From Anaerolineae bacterium (lineage in GTDB: Bacteria; Chloroflexota; Anaerolineae; Aggregatilineales; UBA2796), in assembly GCA_019637555.1 (NCBI GenBank), contig JAHBVK010000044.1:1-54835 (forward strand): 54,835 nucleotides of DNA, in the 5' to 3' direction. The stretch's first letter is position 1, and the number at the start of each line of letters is the position of its first letter. Shown here in pieces: positions 17,280-25,431 of the stretch. The notes beneath the pieces are model-generated. The model was not told the DNA's origin, searched no databases, and saw only the letters and a program-made list of their open reading frames with translations. Made by a program: the position numbers and the translations under genes.

Positions 17280-18824
17280 ATGGATAATACAACGACTTCG
17301 CCACTCGCTCCAATTGAACCCCGGCTGCGTGAACTACTGCCCGCCGATCTTTACGCGGCTGCATGGCTCGATCCCACTACAGCAACTCTACAAAAAGTAT
17401 TCGAGCACCTGCGCACGCTGCAGCGCACACTCTATAACTACGTCCCTCGGCACGTTTCCGAAGTAATGCCACACCCCGGCGAGATTCGCCACGAGTGGCA
17501 AACCGGAACGCTGATGTTCACCGATCTAGCTGGCTTCACGCCATTGATGGAAGCGAACGCCAAATACGGGCGTGCTGGTGCGAAAACGCTGCTCGGTGTG
17601 CTCAACGCCTATTTCTCCTCCATGATCGAGACGATCAACAAAAGCGGCGGCAACCTTCTGGAGTTCACAGGCGATGCGCTCTTGGCGGAATTTCTGCCCG
17701 GTCAGCGTGGGATCGATACTGAGCAGGCGGTGCGCGCGGGCTTGCGGATGCAGCGGGCGATGGGCAAGTTCAATGAGATTGAGACCGACTTGGGCACCTT
17801 CTCGCTCGGAATGCGCATCGGTATCCACACTGGACGCTACCTGCACGCGGACATCGGCACGCCTTGGCGTATGGATCATGTTCTGCTCGGTCATGATGTG
17901 CAGACCACCAAACATGCGGAGGGAGCATCGCGGCGCGGGCGCGTCAACCTGACCACGGCGGCTTACGAGCGCGTCAAGGATAAATTCCGTTTCGAGGATG
18001 GCGACGAAGGGTACAAACTCGTTCTCGATAATCTGACCACCGCCGAACTAGGCGAATTCGACATTACACCTACCGTGCGCCGTATGGCGTCACAGGTCAT
18101 GCTGGATCGCAGTGTCAGTGGTCTGATCGATGAGATCAAACAGGGCTTGCAGCTAGTCGAACCGCTTGCGGCTTATCTTCCCGCGCCGATCCTAACGCTG
18201 CTGGTGGATAACACAGTCAGGCGCGAAATTCCGCCGGACTTTCTCACCCCCACCATCGTTTTCGTCAATCTGATCGGTCTATCGGAAGCAGTAGAAAGTG
18301 CTGATGCCAGTGAAGTTGGCGGACTAATCGCCACTTTCTCCCGCATCTTCACGCTGATCAATGCAGCGGTGGAAAAGCGCGGCGGGGTGCTCAAAAAAGT
18401 GACTTACCACCTCAGCGGCAGCGACATCATGATCTACTTCGGCGCACCGCAAGCGCACAGCGACGATCCTGTACGCGCCACGGAAGCCGCCCTTGCTATC
18501 CACGACATTATCGAGAACTTCCCGCCACCAGTGATCGGCGGCAAACCTTACGCCCTGCGCAGCAAGATCGGCATGTCCTGTGGCTCGGTGTTCGCCGCCG
18601 AGATCGGTGAGCTGCGCGGACGCCGCGAGTTCAACATCCTCAGCGATGCAGTTAACACAGCGGCACGGCTGATGGCGCGGGCGCAGCTTGGCGAGGTGCT
18701 GCTGACGGGCACAGTTCGCAGTGAACTCGGAGATCGCTTCGAGCTGAACGATCTCGGCGCAGTTTCGCTCAAAGGTAAAGCCGCACCGCAAAACATCTAC
18801 AGTGTAGTCAGATCACGGACGTAG
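17280..18824 (+). CDS. Tandem-domain class III adenylyl cyclase, soluble adenylyl cyclase-like
   Basis: A 514-residue cytoplasmic protein with two cyclase homology domains. The first (about 74-260) keeps both metal aspartates, Asp82 (MFTDLAGFT) and Asp132 (EFTGDALLAEF), but lacks the transition-state Asn/Arg pair: the equivalent VQTTKH has Gln208 and His212. The second (about 322-510) has Asn330 in place of the first metal Asp (VFVNLIG) but keeps Asn459 and Arg463 (DAVNTAAR). Each half thus supplies what the other lacks, as in the C1/C2 halves of animal adenylyl cyclases; the KKVTYHLSGSDIMIYFG stretch resembles the C2 half of the bicarbonate-responsive soluble enzyme. ATP-to-cAMP activity with one working site is inferred; GTP as substrate is not excluded. 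No membrane helix is seen. Confidence 0.88.
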   Translation: MDNTTTSPLAPIEPRLRELLPADLYAAAWLDPTTATLQKVFEHLRTLQRTLYNYVPRHVSEVMPHPGEIRHEWQTGTLMFTDLAGFTPLMEANAKYGRAGAKTLLGVLNAYFSSMIETINKSGGNLLEFTGDALLAEFLPGQRGIDTEQAVRAGLRMQRAMGKFNEIETDLGTFSLGMRIGIHTGRYLHADIGTPWRMDHVLLGHDVQTTKHAEGASRRGRVNLTTAAYERVKDKFRFEDGDEGYKLVLDNLTTAELGEFDITPTVRRMASQVMLDRSVSGLIDEIKQGLQLVEPLAAYLPAPILTLLVDNTVRREIPPDFLTPTIVFVNLIGLSEAVESADASEVGGLIATFSRIFTLINAAVEKRGGVLKKVTYHLSGSDIMIYFGAPQAHSDDPVRATEAALAIHDIIENFPPPVIGGKPYALRSKIGMSCGSVFAAEIGELRGRREFNILSDAVNTAARLMARAQLGEVLLTGTVRSELGDRFELNDLGAVSLKGKAAPQNIYSVVRSRT

Positions 18825-18884
18825 AGCTAAAGAGCCTAATTGAATATTCCTGCGGTGGCATCTTAAAACTACCTCGCCTCCGGG

Positions 18885-18944
18885 TTCCCCTCGCCCAATC
18901 TGTACTCGGATTGGAGAGGGGGACAGGGGGTGTGGCTAAAGCTA
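18885..18944. repeat. Dispersed palindromic element, copy 1
   Basis: A palindromic element of about 60 bases, with CCAATC/GATTGG arms inside G-runs and C-runs. It matches copy 2 at 20153-20214 almost base for base. On the minus strand it begins with TAGCTTTAG, and its first TAG is the stop codon of the SH3 protein gene. Probably also the transcription end of that gene. Confidence 0.75.
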
Positions 18945-19958
18945 ACTCACAACTGGCACAGCAGCGCAGTTGCCATATTCGCTCACTACGTCGTTGCGTA
19001 CCCAGCCTCGTTTGAATTGCCACCACACCTCACCGCTGCGGTCTTTCGCCTGACCGATCACCGTTACGGCACCATCTGCCCTCAACTCCCCGACGACGGG
19101 AAATCCCGTCCCCGGTCCTGAACGCACATTGATGGTAATAACGGAAGTCACCTGACAAAGGACATTTGCCGTTGCTGCTACCGTCGCTGTTGGCAATGTA
19201 GCCGCTTGTTGGCTACCTGCTGGCAGCTTGATGAATGCTGGCAGCGCACTATCAAGGCTATCTACAAAAACTTCCAATGACTCCCATGCTTCCACGTTGA
19301 GAGGTTCGTCCGGCGCTCTCGTTGAAGTGAGCAGCAAAGCAACCAGTGCGTTGAGTGGTCTTACGGTGTCGTTAGGCAGATAAATATAAGTGACTGACAA
19401 CCAATCCGCCGCCTTATTTACCCGAAACATAGCGATCAACGTGTGTTCTGCCACCATAGTGTAGTTCCACGCCGCCTCATCGCCCTTTAGCTTCAGGCTT
19501 TTGACGTTCTGAAAGCCACCAGCTTGTGCCGCCTTCTCTGCGGTGATCTCAGCAGGCGCTTCTCCTGCTTTGAGCGAAAAGATGTTGACGCCAACGTAAA
19601 TCGGCGATCCCTTGATCGCTTTGGGACGAACTGCTACTAATTCCGCGCTGCTCGGAATCGTCTCCGGCTGCTCGACTGAAGCAGGACTTATTCCCAAGAT
19701 CATCTCCCTCACTGCCGTTTGTCCCGCCTCTTTTGACGCATAAGCCGCAGCGCAAACCACTTTCCAGTCATCCGGCACAGTAATCACAAATGAACCGCCT
19801 GACAGCCGTTTACATATCACATCGGTCAGTTGAACACCATCTGAGAGTTCAGATAAAGTGGAACTATCTTGAGCCAATAATGGGATTGGAAAAGTAAGCG
19901 CGATCAGGACAGAAATAATTACTAAGCAGCAAATCCGTTTGTTGATCTGACCATTCAT
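18942..19958 (-). CDS. Secreted SH3-domain protein
   Basis: A 338-residue protein with a signal peptide (about 1-29; CCLVIISVLIALTFPIPLLAQ). The middle part, about 35-245, is a mixed alpha/beta region of unknown family (FVITVPDDWKVVCAA, WLSVTYIYLP) that resembles loosely the PsbP/DUF1795-type fold; this is only an impression. A short Thr/Ala linker precedes a C-terminal bacterial SH3 domain (about 273-330; INVRSGPGTGFPVVGELR, VWWQFKRGWVRND), which in relatives binds cell-wall peptides. GAGGT lies six bases before the ATG. A perfect TATAAT box and a palindromic operator candidate lie upstream (20004-20026). The stop codon falls inside a dispersed repeat. Confidence 0.8.
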   Translation of the reverse strand: MNGQINKRICCLVIISVLIALTFPIPLLAQDSSTLSELSDGVQLTDVICKRLSGGSFVITVPDDWKVVCAAAYASKEAGQTAVREMILGISPASVEQPETIPSSAELVAVRPKAIKGSPIYVGVNIFSLKAGEAPAEITAEKAAQAGGFQNVKSLKLKGDEAAWNYTMVAEHTLIAMFRVNKAADWLSVTYIYLPNDTVRPLNALVALLLTSTRAPDEPLNVEAWESLEVFVDSLDSALPAFIKLPAGSQQAATLPTATVAATANVLCQVTSVITINVRSGPGTGFPVVGELRADGAVTVIGQAKDRSGEVWWQFKRGWVRNDVVSEYGNCAAVPVVS

Positions 19959-20003
19959 ATCGCTACCTCAAGGCGGCAGAGGGAGGTACTGAGAGCCTAA
20001 ATT

Positions 20004-20026
20004 ATTATAGGCAGATGCAGCATCTG
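20004..20026 (-). promoter_or_regulatory. Promoter -10 box with adjoining palindromic operator candidate
   Basis: On the minus strand a perfect TATAAT occupies 20004-20009. Two bases upstream, within the promoter spacer, is the palindrome CAGATGC-A-GCATCTG (20012-20026). No good -35 is visible, which fits an activator- or repressor-controlled promoter for the SH3 protein gene. Confidence 0.5.
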
Positions 20027-20152
20027 TTTCGAGTTTCGATACCGCAACCCTAGCACCGTTCCTAAGTTTTCTCGGAGAGTTCCGTAGGGAATTTGTTCGT
20101 TGAGCGTGGCAATTCATTGCCGGGTTACTTTACGCAAACACGCTACCCACCG

Positions 20153-20214
20153 TTCCCCCTCTCCCAATCTGTAATGGGATTGGAGAGGGGGACAAGGGGG
20201 TGAGACTAAAGCTA
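20153..20214. repeat. Dispersed palindromic element, copy 2
   Basis: Second copy of the element at 18885-18944, with a longer perfect stem (CCCCCTCTCCCAATC against GATTGGAGAGGGGG). Here too the minus strand starts TAGCTTTAG, and the first TAG is the stop codon of the MFS gene. Confidence 0.75.
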
Positions 20215-21483
20215 CGCTTGTACGCTAACTTCTGCCTCCGCCAGTTCGCCATCAACCACCGTAATCGCCTCACTCGCACCGCTGCGTAAAGACCGACGAT
20301 ACAGTTCCAAACCCGGCAGCAACAGCAGAGCACTCAAGCTCAACGCCGCCCGCAGCGAGATATTACCGAGCGCACCGAAGGCGGGACCTCCGGCGATCTG
20401 TCCCAGTGCGTTCGACTGGCTCTCCATCGAGAACACGGTTGCGCGCACTTCCGAAGGCACATTCTGGTTCAGCCACGCCGTCCGCACCGGATGCGAGATG
20501 CCGCGCATCAAACCGATCAGCAGCGATGCCGCCCACGCTAACAGCAGGTTGCCAGCGAAGGCGAAGATCAGCGCACCTGCGATCAACAGCGTGTCGAACA
20601 GCATCAGGGCGCGTACCACGCTGTGATGCGTAGTGGTATTTACGCGTCGCCGCACGAACTCCGTGATCAACAGATGGAACGGCATCGCCGCGAGACTCAT
20701 CAGACCAAACCAGACCACGGGCTGAAACGTTCCCGGCAGCCCAATGGTGTCGATGAAGTGGATGCCACTCATGCGGTCATAGCTTTCGCTCCACGCCCCC
20801 ATGATCGCCGACAGCAGCAGGATCGTTACCAACGTGCGGTTGCGGCGTACCACTTTGACGCCCCCTTGAAAAGTGCTCAACATCCGCTTGAAGGTATTGC
20901 GTTCAGTGCTTGGCGTTGGTTTGAAGCCATGCTCCGGCATCATCACGATCAGTGCGATGGACAGCCCGATCATCACGGCACCGCCCAACACGATAGGGAT
21001 CACTACATTGATGCTGCCGAGGAAGATTGTTGTCACGATGCCCACGACACCGGCAACAGTGCCGATCTGCGAGGCGCGTAGGAATGCTTTCGCGGCGGCT
21101 TCCTCACCGATTTCATCCGTGATCCATGCTTGCTGTGCACCGCTGATGAAGGTGTAGCCCAAGCCCGCCACAATCTGGATCACGATTTGCCCCCAGAATA
21201 TGGGAAACAATCCCGTCAACACAAACGACGATCCTAGCAGTGCGATGCCAATGATCACCGAGTATTTGCGGCTGTAGGAATCTGCCACGACACCTGTTGG
21301 CACTTCAAACAAAAAGGCGGAGGCTTCCAACGCCGTGCCGATCAACACTAACTGAAGTGGGGTCATGCCCACATTCTGAATGCGAAAGATTTCCGACGCT
21401 GCGTAGATCATCGAGAACAGCACGCCTAGCAGCAGTTCGGACACTAGGAAAACACGATAAGCTCTGCTTGAGGTAGAACTCAC
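20212..21483 (-). CDS. MFS transporter, probable drug exporter
   Basis: A 423-residue major facilitator protein with about 12 hydrophobic helices. The loop between helices 2 and 3 reads GVVADSYSRKYSVIIG, the family GxxaDrxgrr motif A, and the general look (QNVGMTPLQLVLIGTALEASAFLFEVPTG) is of the macrolide/tetracycline-type exporters (DHA3-like). The start is GTG at 21483 with AAGGA eight bases upstream. On the minus strand a consensus-like promoter lies at 21757-21785, giving a leader of about 265 bases with a 19-codon reading frame. The final stop lies inside the dispersed repeat. The substrate is unknown. Confidence 0.85.
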   Translation of the reverse strand: MSSTSSRAYRVFLVSELLLGVLFSMIYAASEIFRIQNVGMTPLQLVLIGTALEASAFLFEVPTGVVADSYSRKYSVIIGIALLGSSFVLTGLFPIFWGQIVIQIVAGLGYTFISGAQQAWITDEIGEEAAAKAFLRASQIGTVAGVVGIVTTIFLGSINVVIPIVLGGAVMIGLSIALIVMMPEHGFKPTPSTERNTFKRMLSTFQGGVKVVRRNRTLVTILLLSAIMGAWSESYDRMSGIHFIDTIGLPGTFQPVVWFGLMSLAAMPFHLLITEFVRRRVNTTTHHSVVRALMLFDTLLIAGALIFAFAGNLLLAWAASLLIGLMRGISHPVRTAWLNQNVPSEVRATVFSMESQSNALGQIAGGPAFGALGNISLRAALSLSALLLLPGLELYRRSLRSGASEAITVVDGELAEAEVSVQA

Positions 21484-21647
21484 GAGAACCGTCCTTGTCA
21501 GGATATGTGATTGTTGTTCAGTTATAGGAAAAGCAAACTACACGCGATCTAGTTTTGAGAACTAGAAAGCGCACACATCAGGAGGCTCGTTCAGTTGGCG
21601 GGGTGTCGGCGTGGCGAAATGATCAGCAGTCTAGCTTACATTCCAAC

Positions 21648-21707
21648 TTAGCGAACAGTGCCACCAACTTGACGACGAGTGAACGCAGCAGCAGAGAAGA
21701 TTTTCAT
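21648..21707 (-). CDS. Possible leader peptide upstream of the MFS exporter
   Basis: A 19-codon frame (MKIFSAAAFTRRQVGGTVR) with AGGA four bases before its ATG, lying in the presumed leader of the MFS gene between its promoter and its start. Short leader peptides that stall ribosomes control several drug exporters; whether this one does so is inference from position only. No matching peptide family is recognised. Confidence 0.25.
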   Translation of the reverse strand: MKIFSAAAFTRRQVGGTVR

Positions 21708-21756
21708 AGTGTCCTACTAAGACCTCGGTTGAGCTGTAATGAGAGAATATGCCACC

Positions 21757-21785
21757 ATGCTATGAGAAAAGCGGATCGCTGTCAA
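21757..21785 (-). promoter_or_regulatory. Candidate sigma70 promoter of the MFS gene
   Basis: On the minus strand a perfect TTGACA (21780-21785) is 17 bases from TAGCAT (21757-21762). It points to the MFS gene 274 bases downstream. Confidence 0.45.
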
Positions 21786-21941
21786 TGCAACCGACCCACA
21801 AATCCGCCGAAAGGAGGAGAAGCTCAAGTACGTGCCCAATGCCACGATCCGGCTACAATTGGTGAAAACTGCATACGCTATTGATCATCTCTACAACTAT
21901 TCAGCGTTTGCATCAATTCTAGGCTATCACTTATTGCCACG

Positions 21942-22823
21942 GTGTTCATGATCAACGCAAACAACATTCCCGATGCAGTTACTAACGCTTTACTTGCCAG
22001 TAGATCTGGCAGCATTATCGACGTGCAGACCGTATCCGGCGGTCATATCAATAGTGCCTACCGGATTAGCACCTCATCGAAGGTGAGTTTTATCCTCAAA
22101 CAGAATGCATCAGCTCCTCCTCGCCTTTTCGAGTGTGAAGCTGCCGGACTGGAAATGCTGACTCAAGCGGGGATGCGGACTCCCAACGTGTGGGCAGTCG
22201 GCGTAAATTTCCTTTTGCTCGAAGACTTGGGCAGTCAGGGCGAGAGGGAGCCAGACTGGGAGCAGTTCGGACGTGCAATTGCCCATCAGCATTTGCACAC
22301 CAATGACCGCTTCGGGCTTGCTTATGACAACTATCTTGGACCCTTGCCACAGATCAACACGCAAACATCCGATGGCTGGGAGTTTTTCGGGCAGCATCGC
22401 GTACTGCGTTATTTGCCGGAGCCGCGCGTCGAACAAACCTTGACTACCGCAGATCGCCAGAGAGTGGAACAGCTTGTCAAGCGCTTGCCCAACCTGATCC
22501 CTGAGCAGCCCGTCTGTCTGCTGCACGGCGATTTGTGGCATACCAATATGCTTGTTGATGCCAACGGTGTGCCCTCATTGATCGATCCAGCGGTCAACTA
22601 CGGCTGGGCAGAGGCAGACCTAAGCATGACCCGCCAGTACGGAGATGGCAAAGTGCCACGCCGCTTCTACGATGCCTACAACGAGGTCAATCCTCTAGTC
22701 GCAGGCTGGTGGGATCGCTTGGAACTGCTCTACATTCGACAGATCATGGCAGTGATCGCCTTCTTCGGCAACCAGTACAACACCGTTCAGGAACTGCGCG
22801 ATCTGCTCGATAAGTTCGCCTAA
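21942..22823 (+). CDS. Fructosamine kinase family protein
   Basis: A 293-residue small-molecule kinase of the protein-kinase-like fold, fructosamine/ketosamine-3-kinase family. It shows SGGHINSAYRI at the start of the nucleotide lobe, FILKQN with the ATP-binding Lys, LLLEDLG at the hinge, the catalytic loop LLHGDLWHTNML and the metal-binding IDPAVNYGWAEADLSM. Family members phosphorylate sugar adducts on proteins or free amines and so allow deglycation; the substrate here is unknown. The start is GTG at 21942 or ATG at 21948; neither has a strong ribosome site. A terminator follows at 22907. Confidence 0.9.
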   Translation: MFMINANNIPDAVTNALLASRSGSIIDVQTVSGGHINSAYRISTSSKVSFILKQNASAPPRLFECEAAGLEMLTQAGMRTPNVWAVGVNFLLLEDLGSQGEREPDWEQFGRAIAHQHLHTNDRFGLAYDNYLGPLPQINTQTSDGWEFFGQHRVLRYLPEPRVEQTLTTADRQRVEQLVKRLPNLIPEQPVCLLHGDLWHTNMLVDANGVPSLIDPAVNYGWAEADLSMTRQYGDGKVPRRFYDAYNEVNPLVAGWWDRLELLYIRQIMAVIAFFGNQYNTVQELRDLLDKFA

Positions 22824-22906
22824 CCAATTTCCAACTTATCGACATGACTCACCAATCAAAAACCTGATCCGCCTCCTGTTATTCCTGATAATATCAGGCA
22901 CAAAAA

Positions 22907-22942
22907 CAGCCCCGATTCACCTAGATCGGGGCTGCCTTTTCT
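22907..22942 (+). terminator. Rho-independent terminator after the kinase gene
   Basis: CAGCCCCGAT (22907-22916) pairs with ATCGGGGCTG (22925-22934), followed by CCTTTTCTT. It lies 83 bases after the stop; the small palindrome CCTGATAATATCAGG lies between. Confidence 0.8.
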
Positions 22943-22960
22943 TCTCGCTTCCACGTATTC

Positions 22961-23026
22961 CGGCACTTTGGCACTTCAGCACTACGGCACTTTCTTGGCT
23001 TCCTCAGCACTCAGCACCTAGCACTT
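22961..23026. repeat. Iterated 8-base repeat NNGGCACT, site 1
   Basis: Four direct units of eight bases (CGGCACTT, TGGCACTT, CAGCACTA, CGGCACTT), followed by looser units, fill the space between the convergent kinase and M23-fusion genes. The same motif recurs at 28784-28816 and 47395-47426. Confidence 0.6.
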
Positions 23027-23035
23027 TCCTTTCGC

Positions 23036-24964
23036 CTACCGCTTCATCCACATCTCGTATTCGTTGAGCGCATTAGTGAAGTCATCGAAACGCCAGTTGG
23101 CGTCATTCTGCCCGCGAATTGTCCAATATGCGGCATCGACCCGTCTTCCGGCGGCACGCAGTGGCTTCAGCAGAATGTCGAGTTCTGTCATCATCTGCAC
23201 CAGCGTATCTGTACCCCTGAAGCGCGGCGAGGTGAAGATGCCCGCCTCACCGAGCACCACACGTAGTCGCGGATAAGGATCGAGCCAGCTTTTCCAGCGG
23301 AGTGCGAAGAACTCCGCCTGATCGCTGAATGAGGTCGGGTTATTAGGATAGGTGTAAGCGTGGTAGCACAGCGCGTGCCCGAACTGCTCGGCGAATGCCA
23401 GTGCCGGGCGCAGTTGATCGATGTGGCGTTTCTCTGGCACACCGGGCATGTAATTACCGATTGTTACCTTCACGCCGCGCTCATTGGCGCGCTGCATCAG
23501 TTCCAACTCGAATTGATTTACTTTCCGCGCATATGCCTCGGATTGCGTGTTATTGGCAAAGGAGACTTCGTTGTACATCTGGTGGAAGTCCACGCCCTTC
23601 ACCTTGCTGTGTTGAAGCCAGAACTCCTCGAACCAATCCGCGCCATTTCGCCACCCTGCGGCATTCTCGTCTCTACCAAACGGACTCGGATCGCCCGGTC
23701 CTGCTACATATCGGTAAACGGTAGTCGTCGTCGGGCTAACCTGCTTAATTGCCTCACATAGGGTGGAATCCGTTACTACCACGACCAGAGGTACAGGTCT
23801 GCCCGCCTTCGCCAGTCGATCTACCACACCGAGAATGTCACCGGGATTACCGTTGAACGCCACGTGGATGCCCACGCTCTTGCCCGTCACAGCGGGATTC
23901 ACTGGCGCTATCGGGGCGATGGGTGCAATTGGGATCACGGGCGCAATCGGAGCAACTGGTGCTGGCGTTGCCGCTGCCTCCGCCGCTGGAGTGAGGAAAT
24001 TCTTCGCCACCCAGCCATTGATCGCTAGACTCCAGTTCGGCGCGATGTCCACGATTTGCCCGAAGGTAAACGCGCCGCTAGTCTGCTCCTTATCTAGCTT
24101 GAGTGTAGTGCCTTTGGGCAAAGCGGTGAGTACTGTCGCGCTCGTACTTGGCTGCTGTCGGACGTTCACGCCAGCCGCCTCATCTACGATGAACAATTTC
24201 CCCTTTGCTTCGGGTGCTGGCGGGGTCACTGGCTTGACCACTTTCGGCTCGATCCGCGCCTTCATGAATAGTGCGGGGTCTTGATAGTGCGCCAGTACCA
24301 CATCCATCTTCGTACCGGGCCAGTCCAACGGCGTATTGACCAGCCACGCATCACCCGTATTGCCAAGATCGAAGTGCAGATGTGGCTCGAAGCCAGCGCG
24401 CAAAGTCGGATCTCCAATAAAACCTACGATCTGCCCCACCTTCACCGGATCGCCTTGCCGCACCTGAATACCAGCCAGATGTGCGTAGCGTGCAGCGGTG
24501 AACGTATTGTCATGCGGATGCTTGATCACTACAACGCCGAGCCAGGTACCACCGCCATCGCCTGCGAAGATCACTGTACCATCATGGATAGCACGCACAG
24601 GCTGATTCAGGTCGGTCTTCTCGGGTAAATTGAGATCGTCACCGGTATGAATCTGTTTCTTAGATTGTCCGTTAGGCAGTAGAAGATCGTACTCAAATCC
24701 CAAACGATTGGTGCGCTGCCACGGTGGCGGAGGATATGCCTTCACCGTAGGATCGCCCACGGGGCTGATCCACTCACTTTTCACCTTGATGTCAGGCTCC
24801 GGTGCAATCACTGCCTTGTTGAATGGAGCAGCAAGGATCGCGCGCAGTTCGCCAAGCAGCAGATCGTAGCTGCGATCGCCACCCTCTACTTTTAGGCGGA
24901 TTGTCACGGCTGTCGGATCAAAGCTCTGCTGAAGATCGCGTTTGAGATCGTCTAAGGCGCTCAT
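23036..24964 (-). CDS. M23 peptidase - SH3 - clan GH-A glycosidase-like fusion protein
   Basis: A 642-residue protein. An N-terminal M23 (LytM) endopeptidase domain at about 85-215 has all zinc-site residues: His106 and Asp110 (HTGDDLNLP), His162, and His195/His197 (PHLHFDLG). A bacterial SH3 domain follows (about 258-324; VNVRQQPSTSATVLTALPKG), then an Ala/Pro/Ile linker (about 330-360). The C-terminal 280 residues look like a TIM-barrel glycosidase of clan GH-A, with Asn465-Glu466 (MYNEVSF) as acid/base and Glu573 (VVLGEAG) as nucleophile. It could cut both peptide and glycan parts of a wall polymer; activity is inferred. There is no signal peptide, which is odd for such domains. Translation is coupled to the upstream small gene by an ATGA overlap. 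Confidence 0.83.
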   Translation of the reverse strand: MSALDDLKRDLQQSFDPTAVTIRLKVEGGDRSYDLLLGELRAILAAPFNKAVIAPEPDIKVKSEWISPVGDPTVKAYPPPPWQRTNRLGFEYDLLLPNGQSKKQIHTGDDLNLPEKTDLNQPVRAIHDGTVIFAGDGGGTWLGVVVIKHPHDNTFTAARYAHLAGIQVRQGDPVKVGQIVGFIGDPTLRAGFEPHLHFDLGNTGDAWLVNTPLDWPGTKMDVVLAHYQDPALFMKARIEPKVVKPVTPPAPEAKGKLFIVDEAAGVNVRQQPSTSATVLTALPKGTTLKLDKEQTSGAFTFGQIVDIAPNWSLAINGWVAKNFLTPAAEAAATPAPVAPIAPVIPIAPIAPIAPVNPAVTGKSVGIHVAFNGNPGDILGVVDRLAKAGRPVPLVVVVTDSTLCEAIKQVSPTTTTVYRYVAGPGDPSPFGRDENAAGWRNGADWFEEFWLQHSKVKGVDFHQMYNEVSFANNTQSEAYARKVNQFELELMQRANERGVKVTIGNYMPGVPEKRHIDQLRPALAFAEQFGHALCYHAYTYPNNPTSFSDQAEFFALRWKSWLDPYPRLRVVLGEAGIFTSPRFRGTDTLVQMMTELDILLKPLRAAGRRVDAAYWTIRGQNDANWRFDDFTNALNEYEMWMKR

Positions 24965-25329
24965 CCTTTTGGCTCCTCCGGTGGGATCAAGCCAGTTGGC
25001 GGCTTGCTAGTGAAAGGGATCGCGGCTTGGAAATCGTTGTACAGGTTGCCGAGGAGGTGGCTGAAGTCGCGCATCTTTAGCAGCAGCTTCAAACCGATCT
25101 GATCGCGTTCGGCTGGCGTTAGCCCGATCCACCACGCGACCAGCGGATCGATCGGCTTTTCGCCGCTGCCGCTGCTTTGTTGTGCAGTTGCTTTTGTTGG
25201 GGTCTCGAACAGTGAACGGTTAAGGGTAGCAAACGATTTAGCGGAGGCTTTGACAGTGGTTTTCTTGGTTGCACTGCCACTTCCTCCGCCACGTGAAGGC
25301 GTCGGCTTACGGCGCTTACGGGTGGTCAT
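24961..25329 (-). CDS. Small basic protein coupled to the M23 fusion gene
   Basis: A 122-residue protein of no recognised family. The first 50 residues are rich in Lys, Arg, Ser, Gly and Thr (TTRKRRKPTPSRGGG) and look disordered. The C-terminal half is helical (LVAWWIGLTPAERDQIGLKLLLKMRDFSHLLGNLYNDF). There is no signal peptide or membrane helix. The ATG at 25329 is chosen because AAAGGA precedes it; a longer frame adds 13 residues. Its stop overlaps the start of the M23 fusion gene by four bases, so the two proteins probably work together, and both may leave the cell by a route that does not need a signal peptide. That last point is speculation. Confidence 0.65.
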   Translation of the reverse strand: MTTRKRRKPTPSRGGGSGSATKKTTVKASAKSFATLNRSLFETPTKATAQQSSGSGEKPIDPLVAWWIGLTPAERDQIGLKLLLKMRDFSHLLGNLYNDFQAAIPFTSKPPTGLIPPEEPKG

Positions 25330-25431
25330 ATGCTGAACTTTCCTTTGCTGCAGGCGAGACGAATTCACCGACCAAGGTTCAGCTTAGCATATACCCGATG
25401 TCCATCAATTCAACGCAACAGGATCATAAAA

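Larger units (their letters stand above)
21484..21941. other. Intergenic stretch of 458 bases: MFS leader region
   Basis: No gene-sized frame is credible here. It holds a minus-strand promoter candidate (21757-21785), a 19-codon minus-strand frame (21648-21707) and a small hairpin CTAGTT/AACTAG (21549-21565) close to the MFS start. On the plus side nothing convincing precedes the kinase gene at 21942. No known riboswitch or structured RNA was recognised. Confidence 0.4.

Noticed and set aside
21555..21884. A 109-codon plus-strand frame between the MFS and kinase genes
   Set aside because: Composition is not protein-like (many Arg, Ser, Cys, His), no ribosome site, and it overlaps an opposite-strand promoter candidate.
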